DNA from: Lichenostomus cassidix
Lineage: Eukaryota > Chordata > Aves > Passeriformes > Meliphagidae
Direction: 5' to 3'
Assembly: GCA_008360975.2 (NCBI GenBank)
Contig: CM039193.1
Location: forward strand, 6,252,501-6,316,500
DNA length: 64,000 nucleotides
This document shows, one piece after another, positions 40,201 through 52,200 of this stretch; the stretch's first letter is position 1, and the number at the start of each line of letters is the position of its first letter. The position numbers were made by a program, and so were the translations under genes. The notes beneath the pieces were generated by a model. It did no database searches and was not told the origin of the DNA. It worked only from the letters and a program-made list of their open reading frames with translations.

Positions 40201-43200
40201 ACGACACTTAATCTACAAAAACACTGATGTAAAACACAAAATCCTTCTAGCTATAGTATATTCCATTTTATAACTATTTATGCTATCCCTAAATGAAAAG
40301 TATCAGCTTGTGTAATGTGAGGTAATTTTGCTCATTTCCCTTCCCCTGTAGAAAGCAAATGAAATGTCTGTGTAATGGCCCTGACTTTCTGTTAAATCTT
40401 TCCTAGGTTATAACGTTGTGGTTCGCATCCCGGCTGGTGCAACTAATATTGATGTGCGTCAGCACAGTTACTCAGGGAAACCAGAGGATGACAACTACCT
40501 GGGTGAGTTGTACTCCTTATTTCAGTCCAGAAATCTGCTTGGTTGTTTGGTTGTGGTGATAGATCTAACTGGCAGCTCTCTGCTAGGGAAGTTGAAGAAT
40601 TCATTTAAGGAAGATGTTTTCATGGTGAGAATTTACCTATGTCTGCCAAACATTCAGCCTTATCTTCTTCCCTTTTTTTTGTTCATGCCATCCTAGATGC
40701 AAAGTCTGGGAGGTTCACCAATTATAAGAAATATTCCTTTAGGGTGTGTCTAGGGCTGTGAAGGACTGTTGAGCCTGGGTGGGAGTTGAGGCACAAAGCT
40801 GGGAACCAAACAGGGTTTTGAGCTCTGCTGGAGTCTCCTCACTGCAACTTTATCTCTGCTGTCATCATGCTTTGGCTGGAGGGTAAATGTGCCATACCCT
40901 GAAAGATGTCTGTACAAACACATACAAAGAGAAATTATTTTCTATTCTTCTGAGAGAAATAATTCTCATTTCACTTAGATAGAGCCCTTCTTGTCCCTGC
41001 CTGACAGTGACATATAATGGTAAAGGAATACCCTGCACCAAAGATGTTGGTTTGATTTAAACCTAGCAGTAACTTGGCCTTTGGCTGTTGGACATTAGTA
41101 GTCACTGTTTTCTCTAATCTGTGGCTGTGTCTCTAGAGGCAGATGAAAATGCTTTTGTGGTGCTGAGTTAGACCCCTCTAGTGCATGCACACATATGCTG
41201 TTAGCATGGCCATGAGGATCTTTTCCACCATGATCACTAACTTACCCCACAGATAGTTCTGTTTGGGTTCAGTAGCAGAGGTAATACAAATGAACATCAC
41301 AACTGATGTTACACCTGCCAGTTGAAGGCTGATTTTTCCATTATGTCCTGTCTGGGGTCTCTGAGTCTCCAGTCCTCCTCTTTGCACACCCTGTGCCTTG
41401 CACCACTAGCTGTGTTCCAGTAGCACAGCGTCCTGTATTTACATCTCTGAACAGAGCACTTAATCTTGTTTTACCTCACCAAATTCCTGTAACTGGGTAT
41501 GTCAAAACCAGGAGTTGGCTGGGGGCCTCTAGCCCATCAAAGGTAAAGGGATTCACTTGAGAAAAAAGCACCAGAGACTACCATACACCAAAGGGAGGCA
41601 ATGCTGACAGTCTTGGCCGTTGCTCTGAAACGCCATCCGTGTGGCTGGACCACCCTTCATTGAGGCAAAAAAATTAGGTGGCGCAGCATGAATGTACATC
41701 AGCACCAAAAAAACCTTACTGAGGTCTCAGAGTTTTCTGTCTTGGGGGAGGGAGGCAAGTTTTATTATTCCTCTTTCCTGGAAAAAACAATCCTGCCTGT
41801 TTAGTGCCTTTTCAAACTAGCTCACCCCAGAAGGAGCCCCAAACTTCTCAACTCTTCTTGGAGGGCCTTTAATCTTCTTGGGAAGCAATGAAGTCAAACC
41901 TTCCTTAATGTTGCTTTAATATTGCTGGGAAAGCATCTCTTCACATTAGGCCTGACTAGTAGCAAATGAGAAATGTGCATGTGTCCACTTATTTTGCAGC
42001 TCACTGAGTGTGAAATCTTGGGCCCTCAGTTACTGTGAACCGTGTGGTTGCTTAACAATTTAGGAGGAATTTGATGTTGTCATCAAGTCCAAGATGTACC
42101 TACTGTTACAGGAGATACAGTAAAATGGAAGGAATCCTTTAATGAGTTTTATTACTGCTTAATAACATTAAAATGTCCATAGTGTGAAACTTGGTTGAAT
42201 GTAGCCTCTCCTTTGTGAAGTTTTCTTCATCTTTGTCTGTTTGCTACTGAGCAGTGTTTTGCCTCATTATCTCTCCTCTTTCAATGGAAAAACCTTCCTT
42301 TTGGTGTTTTGGTGTTAAGTTTAGATTTTTCAGTACAGGGGCTTTGTAGTAACGTAGCTGTGATGGGTGAAATGGTGGGGAAACTAACTTAGGAAATTAG
42401 CTACATAATCGCATTAGTGTGAAGTTGTGCAGCAGACTGCTGTTTTCAGGAAACTGTTCCTTTTATAAAGCATTTAGGCTTTAAGCCTCCAGTGCTCTCA
42501 CATACCTTAAGATTTGGAATAACAAAAAGTGTGGGGGGAGGAGGGAGAGGGAGAGAAAGGGGGAGATACTGACCAAACTCCCTGTAATTATACACTAGAA
42601 AATTATGTTTAGGTAATTAGGGTGTGTTCATTTACCCTAAGAACACACCTGAAAACACCAGGGAAGCCACCCTATCCACACAGCTAATGGAGAGGTTTGG
42701 CCAGGATTATTTCTGTGGTATATGAGGGGATACAGCATGTGTGTGCTCTGTGCAGCAGCCAGCCCAGTGTGCCTTTTGGAAATCTCTGGCCTGGATTGTG
42801 AGTGAACTGTTTAGCAACATCTTCAGGCATTCAGCCTTCATTTTTAGGAGGCTTTCTAGTGGAAACAGAAGGCACAATGTCTGCAAGAGCTCTGCTGCTC
42901 TCCTTACATACTTTCTATTTGAGAGTGCCAGTGGGGTTTTCCTCCTACCCCCCAAGGGAAGGTAGCACTGAGAGCGCATGACCCACGTTGTTATGTACAT
43001 ATGAGTTAATTCTGCCTCTTTAGTTCTTGTTTTTTGCACCTATGCAGCCTTATCTAACAGTCAAGGAGACTTTATATTAAATGGAGACTTTGTCGTCAGT
43101 ATGTTTAAAAGGGAAATCAAAGTTGGGAATGCTGTGATCGAATACAGCGGCTCCGATAATACTATTGAAAGGATTAATTCTACAGATCGAATTGAGCAAG

Positions 43201-46200
43201 AAATAACACTTCAGGTGAAGTATATGTTGTGTGTATGGAAAAGTCTGCCCAGCATTATTGGACTGAAAATAGTGGGCAGTGATACCTGCTGGTTTACTCT
43301 GCTTCATTTTTCCTCCTCTCAGGTTTTATCAGTGGGCAATTTGTACAACCCTGATGTTCGTTACACATTCAATATCCCCATTGAGGACAAACCTCAGCAG
43401 TTTTACTGGAATGAGCATGGCCCATGGCAGCCCTGCAGTAAGCTCTGCCAAGGTGGGTGCTTGGGAAGGCTTAGTTTTGTCCTGGATTCATTTGAGGTCT
43501 GAGCAGTGCTGTCATATCCTTCTCTGATTTCTTTGAGATTGTCACCTTGTGGATGTGATTGTTTCCCTGGTCTACAGTAGCAGGTAACATCCTACAAGAT
43601 GTTTCTGGGTTTTAGAGCAGGGCACCTTAGACCCCTCCCAGCCAGGTGAGCCTCACAACCTGGTTTGCAGGTGAGGAAGCTGGAGCACAGAAACGGTCAT
43701 GTGGCATTTCTGAAAGCTGCACAATGCACCAGTGTCTGGTTTTGTGTATGACATCCAATCATTGCCACCTGCCAATGCCCAAATACTCACTCAGAGCCCG
43801 TCCTTGCAGGGATGCTGCATCTCTCTGCCTGTGTCCATCATATCTGCAGTAAACCTCTTCTGCTCCACTTAGTCTTAAACCCTCTCCCTGTTTCTGACAC
43901 AGGTAGAAAAGTACACCTAAACTTCTCTTAAATGCTACTGTGAAGGGTGTAAGAAAAATAACTGAATTGATCACTTTGCTTCATGACTCAAACCAAGTGC
44001 TGGTTTTCTCTGTGCAGGAGAACGCAAAAGGAAACCTGTGTGTAAGAGAGAGTCGGATCAGCTCACGGTGTCAGACCAGCGATGCGATCGAATTCCCCAG
44101 CCTGACCCCACCACTGAGCCTTGTAACACAGAATGTGAATTAAGGTGCACTCTGCTCAGCCGTGTATATAAATAACATTGTGTACTTGTTATTTACTCCT
44201 CTTTCCTCTCGCTTCTCGGCGTAATTCCCTTTCTCACCAGCCTGTGTTAGATTTTGAAAAAGAAAAGGATTAGTAGTTGCCTCTTTGTCAGCCAAGAGGG
44301 ATTGTTATCTACCAGTGGTGTTTAGAGAGGCACTTTTCAGTGTTTTTACATTTCTCTTGCTGGATTCAGGTAGGGCTAACTATTACAAAAATTCTCTAAT
44401 GTTGAAAAATCTCCCTATGCAATATAGGGCCTGAAATTTGCATGTGCCTGTATCAGAAATGCTCAGTACCATTCTACATATAGCCTGCAAAGAGGGAAAA
44501 ACATACTCTTAAAGCAAAAACGTAACTATGACTTGGATTTATCATTGTTTATTTAAAGCAAAGAATAGGCTTAAGTGTAGAATGGGTTTGGGGCTGTCCC
44601 CAGACAATTCCTGGCAAGCTGGGTTTGATGGAGCACAGCCTAAATCATCACAACCCATTTTCCTTTAAAAAGCAATCTGTTTTCCTTTCTGGGGCTTAAA
44701 TATGGTGGCATTCAGCGGCTGCTGGTGAAGCAATTCAGATGGCCGAGTTTCCCGAGGGGTTTCTCCAGCCCTGTTAAACCGGGGCTGTGCAGGGGCTGTG
44801 CAGGGCTGGGTTGTCGCGGTAACAGCTGTTGCCATTGCAACAGGTTGGAAACTTGAGAAGGGCAAACGCAGGAGGCTGAAAAGCATGCAGGGATGTGAGG
44901 CTCCCACCAGTCAGGAGCTATTGACTCCAAATCCCCTTGATCTTATTCTTCTCTAAGCTGTGCTGGAGTTTGCTCTCTCAGCTTGGAAGCGGGGCTCTGT
45001 GCTCCCTGTACAAGCACAGGCAGCAGCCCGAGGGTCTCCAGGACCCCCAAAGGATGTCACTGCCTCCCCCTCCAGGAGTCATTCCTGCCAGGTGTGAGGG
45101 GCAATGGGCTCCTGTTGGCTTCAGGATCTCCAGCACCTCCCTGGATCAGGCCTCATGTCCAGCATCTCTTTCCAAAGCTAGGGTGATGAGAAGCAGGGGT
45201 GTATCCTCACAGGGGTGTATCTTCACAGAGGTGTATCCCCATGTGGGTCCTTGAGGGCTGTCAGCACCAGTCCTTCTTGTCCATCCCACAGAGGAGGCAG
45301 CAGAGTGGAAATCTGTCTGTCAAGAGGGAACACCTCTAATCCATGCTGATACCTCTGGTGCTCAGGTGTCTTGTAGCAAGTCATTTGCTTGTCCCTCAGA
45401 GAGCTGAAACTGCTTTATGGGTGCTCTACCATGTGGAACACCTTTCAAGTCTGTGCAGGTCATCTTCTGATGCTGTATTTTCCAGCTTTTTAGAGGCTGA
45501 GGTGGCACTCCTGCAGGGGAACATAGGGTGGAAAACTTTCAGAGCACTGTTCCTTGCTTGGCCATGAGCTCCCCTTGCCACCTTGGCTGGTCCCACAGGG
45601 TCCCAGTGTGGCTTTGCTGTCTTTGTTTTGCTGACAGTTCCTTCCCTTCAAGGTGCAATGCCAGGGTTAATTGGAAGTCCCAAAGCATTTGGCAGTGTGA
45701 CACAGAGCCAAAACTTCCTTTTCAAGAGCATATATTGGTTACTTCTGTGAAACACCCTTGAGCACGTTACCCGCAGAGCCCAGGGCTGATGTTTGCTGTC
45801 CTCGGCGCAGGTGGCACATCGCGAGGAAGAGCGAGTGCACGGCGCAGTGCGGGCTGGGCTACCGCACCCTGGAGATCTACTGCTCCAAGTACAGCCGGCT
45901 GGAGGGCAAGATCGAGAAGGTGGATGACCGCTTCTGCAGCAGCCAGGCCAAGCCCAGCACGAGGGAGAAGTGCACTGGAGACTGTAACGTTGGAGGGTGG
46001 CGTTACTCAGCCTGGACTGAGGTAAGGGATGCTCCGTGGCGCAGTGAATGCTGCTCCTTGCACAGGGGAATGTTGGGCTGTTTAGGTTGCAAGCAGAGTA
46101 TGTATAAAATATGGCCACAGTGGTTCTGCTTTCATTGCTTTCTCTGAAGGACACTCTGGTCTGAATCAGTCTGGTACTCCTTACCTTCCACTGCAGTTAA

Positions 46201-49200
46201 TCTGTGCTTTAAGCATCTGTCTTCATTACACAAAGCCCTGCTAGCTGTCTTCTGCCATCAAAGCCGTTACCAGTGTCCAGGGCTGGGGAGGACATATTGC
46301 CATCATCAGAGGGCTTCTGAAATTTGTTTCCTTTATACATCTTAGTTTTTCATGAAGAAGAAGATTCCTGAATGCAGGCACCAAGAGATTGATGAGCCTA
46401 AGGATTTCCAGGGAGGGCACAGTGAAGGGGGTGCTGGCTGGTCAGAGCGAGTTAATCTCTCCCAAAATGAGAACGAGCAGCAGCCATTTAGGAGAACTGA
46501 AAGGCAACACTTGTAAAAGTAATAATGGGGTTATAACCTGAAATGAATTTGTGAAACACGTTGCCACGACATTCTATTAAGCTTAGCGAGATTGGCTTTT
46601 TAAAGGAATACATAAAGTAAAAACCTGTTACTTAAAGTAGAAATTGTTCTTCCGGAGGTTTCCTGCAGTCACTCCACAGTGACTGCAAAGTGGGAGGAAG
46701 CAATAGCGGTGGAGTGGCAGGAAATATTCACTGGGTGTGTGTCCCTCGCAGTGCTCCAAGAGCTGTGGCGGGGGCACGCGGCGGCGAAGAGCCATGTGTG
46801 TGAACACCTACAACGACGTCCTGGACGACAGCAAGTGCAGCCAGCAGGAGAAGCTGACAGTGCAAAGATGCAGTGACTTCTCATGCCCCCAGTGGAAAAC
46901 TGGCGACTGGTCTGAGGTAGGTGCTGCTCCCCAGGGCGGGCTCACCCTGCTGGTCCTCCACCCTGAGGGGCTGGTGCCTTCAAAGAGGTGCCTCCATCCC
47001 TGATAGCATGTTGTGATTGTCTGTGCCTCCTGCAGAAGGCCTCCCCAAGTCTGTGCACAGGGAGGCTTCTGAAAGGCAGCAAAGTCATTGGCCTTGTTGC
47101 CACTGGTCAAGTGGCCACTTTACTCCTTGCAAAGCCACAGGGGGTTAATTCTTCTCCAGTCCTGCAGTGATTTCTCCCCAGTTCTGACACAGTTCTGCTG
47201 TATGTTTGGGAAGAAAAATACTTTCTGCCCTCATTTTCCCTTGAGATTGTCCTCAAAAGCCCTGGCAGCTCTGGCTGTCACTGGAGGGCAGGATTTCACC
47301 CTGCTGATGTTTTGCTCTGCCTCTCTCTGCTCTTTATTACCTCTTCCACTGCTGCTGGTGTCTTTGGCAATGCAACAAAACTATCTTGATAGGTTTGTCC
47401 CTGCAGCAGGAACTGGGGGTGCTGCAGAACAGTCTTCAAAGGGTGCTCATCTCCATTGTGGCCAAATTTCTCTTGTTTCTATGAATCATGTTCTTTTAGG
47501 ACATAACGAAAGCAATTTAATGGGAACAGGGATTGTTCTCTACAAATCGTGTCTTCTGATTTGAGCAGGTGGCAGTCCAAGCCCACACCAGGGCAGTGGA
47601 AGAGGTGCTCACAGCCCGCAGAAGCCACAACCCTTAACATGCACACTCAGAGAGAACAAGTTTTTTAGAAGCACCCTGTTGTGCACAGCTAAAACCCTGC
47701 AGGGCAGTGCTGTACCTTTGCCCTGTGTCTCACAGCTGCTGGAAGTCAAGAGTCTTTGTGGTCTCACTTTGCCAATGCTGAAGGATCCCAGCTTGGCTGA
47801 GTTCTCCATGCTTCAGCCCCTGCTCTAGACCAGCTCCTGAGAGCAATCTTCTTGACAAGACACTCCCATGTCTTCCAAGACATTTCGTTAGCTAAAGAGC
47901 TGCATTTCAGCACCAGGTTTTTTTTAAGCAGTGGTTGCAGTTGATCTCCAGGTTTATTTTCCAGTGCCAGGGCAGGTTCCAAGCTGGCAGCGCATCCCCA
48001 GCACCACCTGAGCTTGCACTTTTCTCCTCACAGTGCTTGGTCACCTGTGGGAAAGGGCACAAACACCGCCAGACCTGGTGCCAGTTTGGAGAAGATCGCT
48101 TGAACGACAGATTTTGCGACCCCGAGACGAAGCCAGAGTCAGTGCAGACATGCCAGCAGCAGGAGTGTGCCTCGTGGCAAGTGGGGCCCTGGGGCCAGGT
48201 ACTGCAGAGCCCCACGGGGCTCCTGGCTGGGGAGACCTGGGTGAGGGTGGCTGGGGCTGAGCACTGCCCTTTCATCCAAATTCAGCAGCATAACTGTGTT
48301 AATTGATTTGCACACCAAAGCAGCCCTCTGTTCGCTTGGGTTCAGCGGATAGGCAGCAATAACAGTACCTGCCCTTTGTGCTAAATTTAATCTCTGTCAT
48401 ACTAAATTGGCCGTGATTTTCAAAAAAAGGGGTTTCCAAGGTTACGCTCCTAAATCCATATTTAGGCACATAAATACATGGCCTAATTTTCACAGAAAAG
48501 CTGCTCCCATTGAATAACTTTTGTTGCTTTTAATGTTTTCCAGTTTCTGGGTTAGTGAGGGTTTTTTTCTGTTAAAATACAAGTTACTGATTTCTGCCAG
48601 AGTGTTCTGGCATCTGCTTTTTCACAAAGCTGTTAGCTCTTGACTTAAAAAAACAGCAACAAACCCAGACTAGTTGTCCCAGTCAGACATATTTCCCATC
48701 AGTAAAATTATTCATTAGCTGCTCATGCTACCATGGGGCTGAACAACCAGTTTTGAAGAAGGATATCATGCAGGTTCTCCCAGACTCTGATTTTAATGTG
48801 TGCAGCAAAGTAAATCATTTCAGTGCTCGCACCTTCGTTCCCGAATAAGCAAGTGAAGCATGCGAGGCACTGGTGGGTGCAGCGAGTTAAAACTTTGACC
48901 TAATTTAAAGCTGAAATGCATGAAGTGGAGAGAAACCAGAAGGGAAGCTGTCCTTTATTTTTGCTGCTCTTGCTACGTGCCTGAACACAAGCTGGGCTGA
49001 TTAATACTTTCTAACCAAAGCAGCTACTCAGAGCCCGTGCTCTTTTTTCCCATCTGTCTTCTCCCAGTGCACCGTGACTTGTGGCCAAGGCTACCAGATG
49101 AGAGCAGTGAAGTGTGTTGTGGGCACCTATGTGTCAGTGGTGGATGATAACGAGTGTAATGCTGCAACCAGGCCAACAGACACCCAGGTAAATCCTGCTG

Positions 49201-52200
49201 TCTTGTCTCCATCTTTTCCCAGTGTGTGCATGGAGGCATCCAGGCTACAGCTTCAGGGGACATCTTGCTGCAGCAAAGCCTTGCCCTGAATGCCAGCCCT
49301 GCAGGGCAGTACCTTGGGCTGCTCCATGGCTCTTGGAAAGGTGCAGCACAGCGCCCTGCTTTGATAGAAGTGGGACAGAGAAGCTGTGTTCAGGGAGCTC
49401 CCATCCAGACCCTCTCCATGAGGTTAACCTTACACCCTGAAGCACCAGATTGCCAAAAAGGCAACAGACAACTCATGAGGGCATCAGGACTTTGTGGGGT
49501 GAAGATAAATTACCTTTGCTTATGCTTTATATCCACAGAGCTCTAGTCATGCAATGGGATATGAGGGTGTACTCAAATGCAGCACTAAAGCTGGTCTGTA
49601 AGAGCTCATGAGCTAAAGAAGCTGCAGTGGATGAATATATGATAACAACCAGAGACCAGAATGTTGAGACAGTATTTACTGGCCTCAGAGGTTCAGGTCT
49701 TGACACAGCAGACACCTTCTTTGGCTTGCCTGGAGTTGAGGATGCCTGGCTACAGTCTGGGCTCACATGTCTGCAGGACTGTTGCTGTGTGATATAAATG
49801 ATAGTGAGGGCCATAATGTCTTGTCTGCTGCATGTGACAATGTAGTGTCTGTGACAGCTACAATTCCAGACACATCCTCCCTGGCCAGATAAATTGAGAA
49901 ATGTTGCACACCCTTTGTAGATTTGGTGAAGAGGCTTTCCATGCTGTGTACTTGGGAGCAAATATGTAAATTCCCATTTCAAGCAGAGGATATGTCCAAG
50001 ATGTCTGAAGGAGCTGAATAAAACAGAACACTACCATCTCTCTGTCATCTAGGAGAGTTGTAGTGCTGATGCCCTGCCCAGCTTCAGTCTTGCATGAACT
50101 CAAAGAGTTTAACTAAGGCTACAACATTTGGGAAAGGGCTGTTTCTCCCATGTGTGGAGACCAGTTGCACTGCAGTCAAGGGGTAACAAACCCACCTGTC
50201 ATCAGCCATCATTTAGCATGCACGCCTCCAGTGTAAGTGAAATCACAGCAAAGCAGACATTGTGTTTGCCATTTGTCAGAAGCTGCTCTCCCCCTCGCAG
50301 GGACAATCACTATTAATTTCCTTTTTGGCAAGGACTCCTCAGTGGAGTAAAGTCATGGATGTTCATCATTTCTGTCGCCAGACCTCCCAGGAGGTCCAGA
50401 CAGGACCAGAGCCCTCCTATGAGGCACCATACCCAGACTGAGCAGAATGACATGCCTGTCCCCAAACCCTCACATTGCTTGGTGTGTGGTGGAGATCAGC
50501 ACATGGATATAGGTGGTCTGGTGGGCTGCAGGGAATCAAAGGGCTGCAATCAGCAGCGTAACCTTTATTGTGTGGGCTGCAGGTCTCGCGCTGAAGGAAG
50601 GGAGCTTTGAAGGGAGATAAAGTTGCTGCTTTGCAGATGTGTGTTCATGCCAGAACTCTTAATGAACTTTCATCTTTTGCCTCAAAAACATCTGGTTTTA
50701 ATGCGTGGAGATGGCACATGGTTATGGGGATCCCTGTTGTAGAGTTCCTAATAAGTCAAAAGTCCACAGAGGGTTCTGCACATGAAGGCCTCGGGATATT
50801 GAGACCAAGTTTTGCTGATTCACCAAGAGGATGCAAGGAGGGAGCACAAAGCATGCAGGTCACAGAGTTTCAAGATGTTGCGTGTTGTTCATAATTACAT
50901 TGAAGAGGATGTAGTTTAACCAAAACATCTGCAAATTCTTTATTTCCCACTATTTGCCATGTATTTCCTATACAGGACTGTGAAATAGCTGTATGTCCTC
51001 CCCATCCAAATAGTCCCGAAGCCAAGAGAGCTGTATCAGGCATTCACAGGACACAGTGGAGATTTGGGTCCTGGACACCGGTAAGCATACATCATAATAC
51101 TTTCGGGATTATTTTACAGTAGAAAATGTGATGGTTTTAAGTGCATATAGCCAACTTTTCATTCCAAAGTCCTTGCAATGTATGTCAGGAAACTTCCTAG
51201 TGGAGTGCTCTTTGCTCTTCCCTAGTGCTCTGCAACGTGTGGGAAGGGAACTCGGATGAGATACGTCAGCTGCCGGGATGACCAGGGCTCCGTGGCTGAC
51301 GAGTCAGCTTGTTTCCACCTTCCAAAGCCATCAGCCACAGAAATGTGCACCGTGACACCGTGTGGGCAGTGGAAAGCCTTGGAATGGAGCTCTGTAAGCA
51401 TCACACTGTCTCTTGCAAGGGACCTCATTGTTGGAAATGTGCTTCATTAACCTGTCGCACTTGCCCTTTTATAAGTGCAGTTATTTGGGTTTTCTGCTGT
51501 TTTCTGCTGTTAGCAAGAACTGTCTTTCTGGTTTGCATAGCTGGAAATGTGACTGTGTCTCCTTTTCCCACTGTAATGCAGTGCTCGGTGACTTGTGGTC
51601 AAGGTAAGGCAACGCGACAAGTGATCTGCATCAATTACAGTGACCAGCTGGTGGATAGGAGCGAGTGTGACCCAGATGACCTCCCTGCCACCGAGCAAGA
51701 CTGCTCCATGTCTCCTTGTCATCCAAACAGCCATGACTACGGCAGGCCCATCCATCCTTTCCCTTATCCGGATCATCGCCTCAAACTGCACCCTGGGGGC
51801 AACCCGAACCGAAACCGTGCACATATACCAGGAGGCAATCAGTGGAGGATTGGCCCCTGGGGTGCTGTAAGTGCCCTGATTCTCTTATTGCTGGGTTTTG
51901 TTGGGTTTTGTTTCTTTCCCAAGCTAGTCCAGTCTTTTCTTAAAGTCAGCACACAGGGAAAAGGGAGAGGGACCTTTCTCCCCACTGTCTGCTCTCTGCT
52001 CACACAAGCAAGTGTTGCAGAAGGGCTTAGGCATCACTTCTCAGCCTCTCACACCTCATATCTCCAAGGCTCTCTAGGCAGAAAGCTGACAGCATCATTT
52101 TCCATGAGGCAAAGGCTGGCCTGTGCTTTTTGGCTGTCTCCTGGGACATCTACAGCTGTGCAGAGTTGTTGCCAAAGCATAGCAGAGCCTCGATGCCAAC

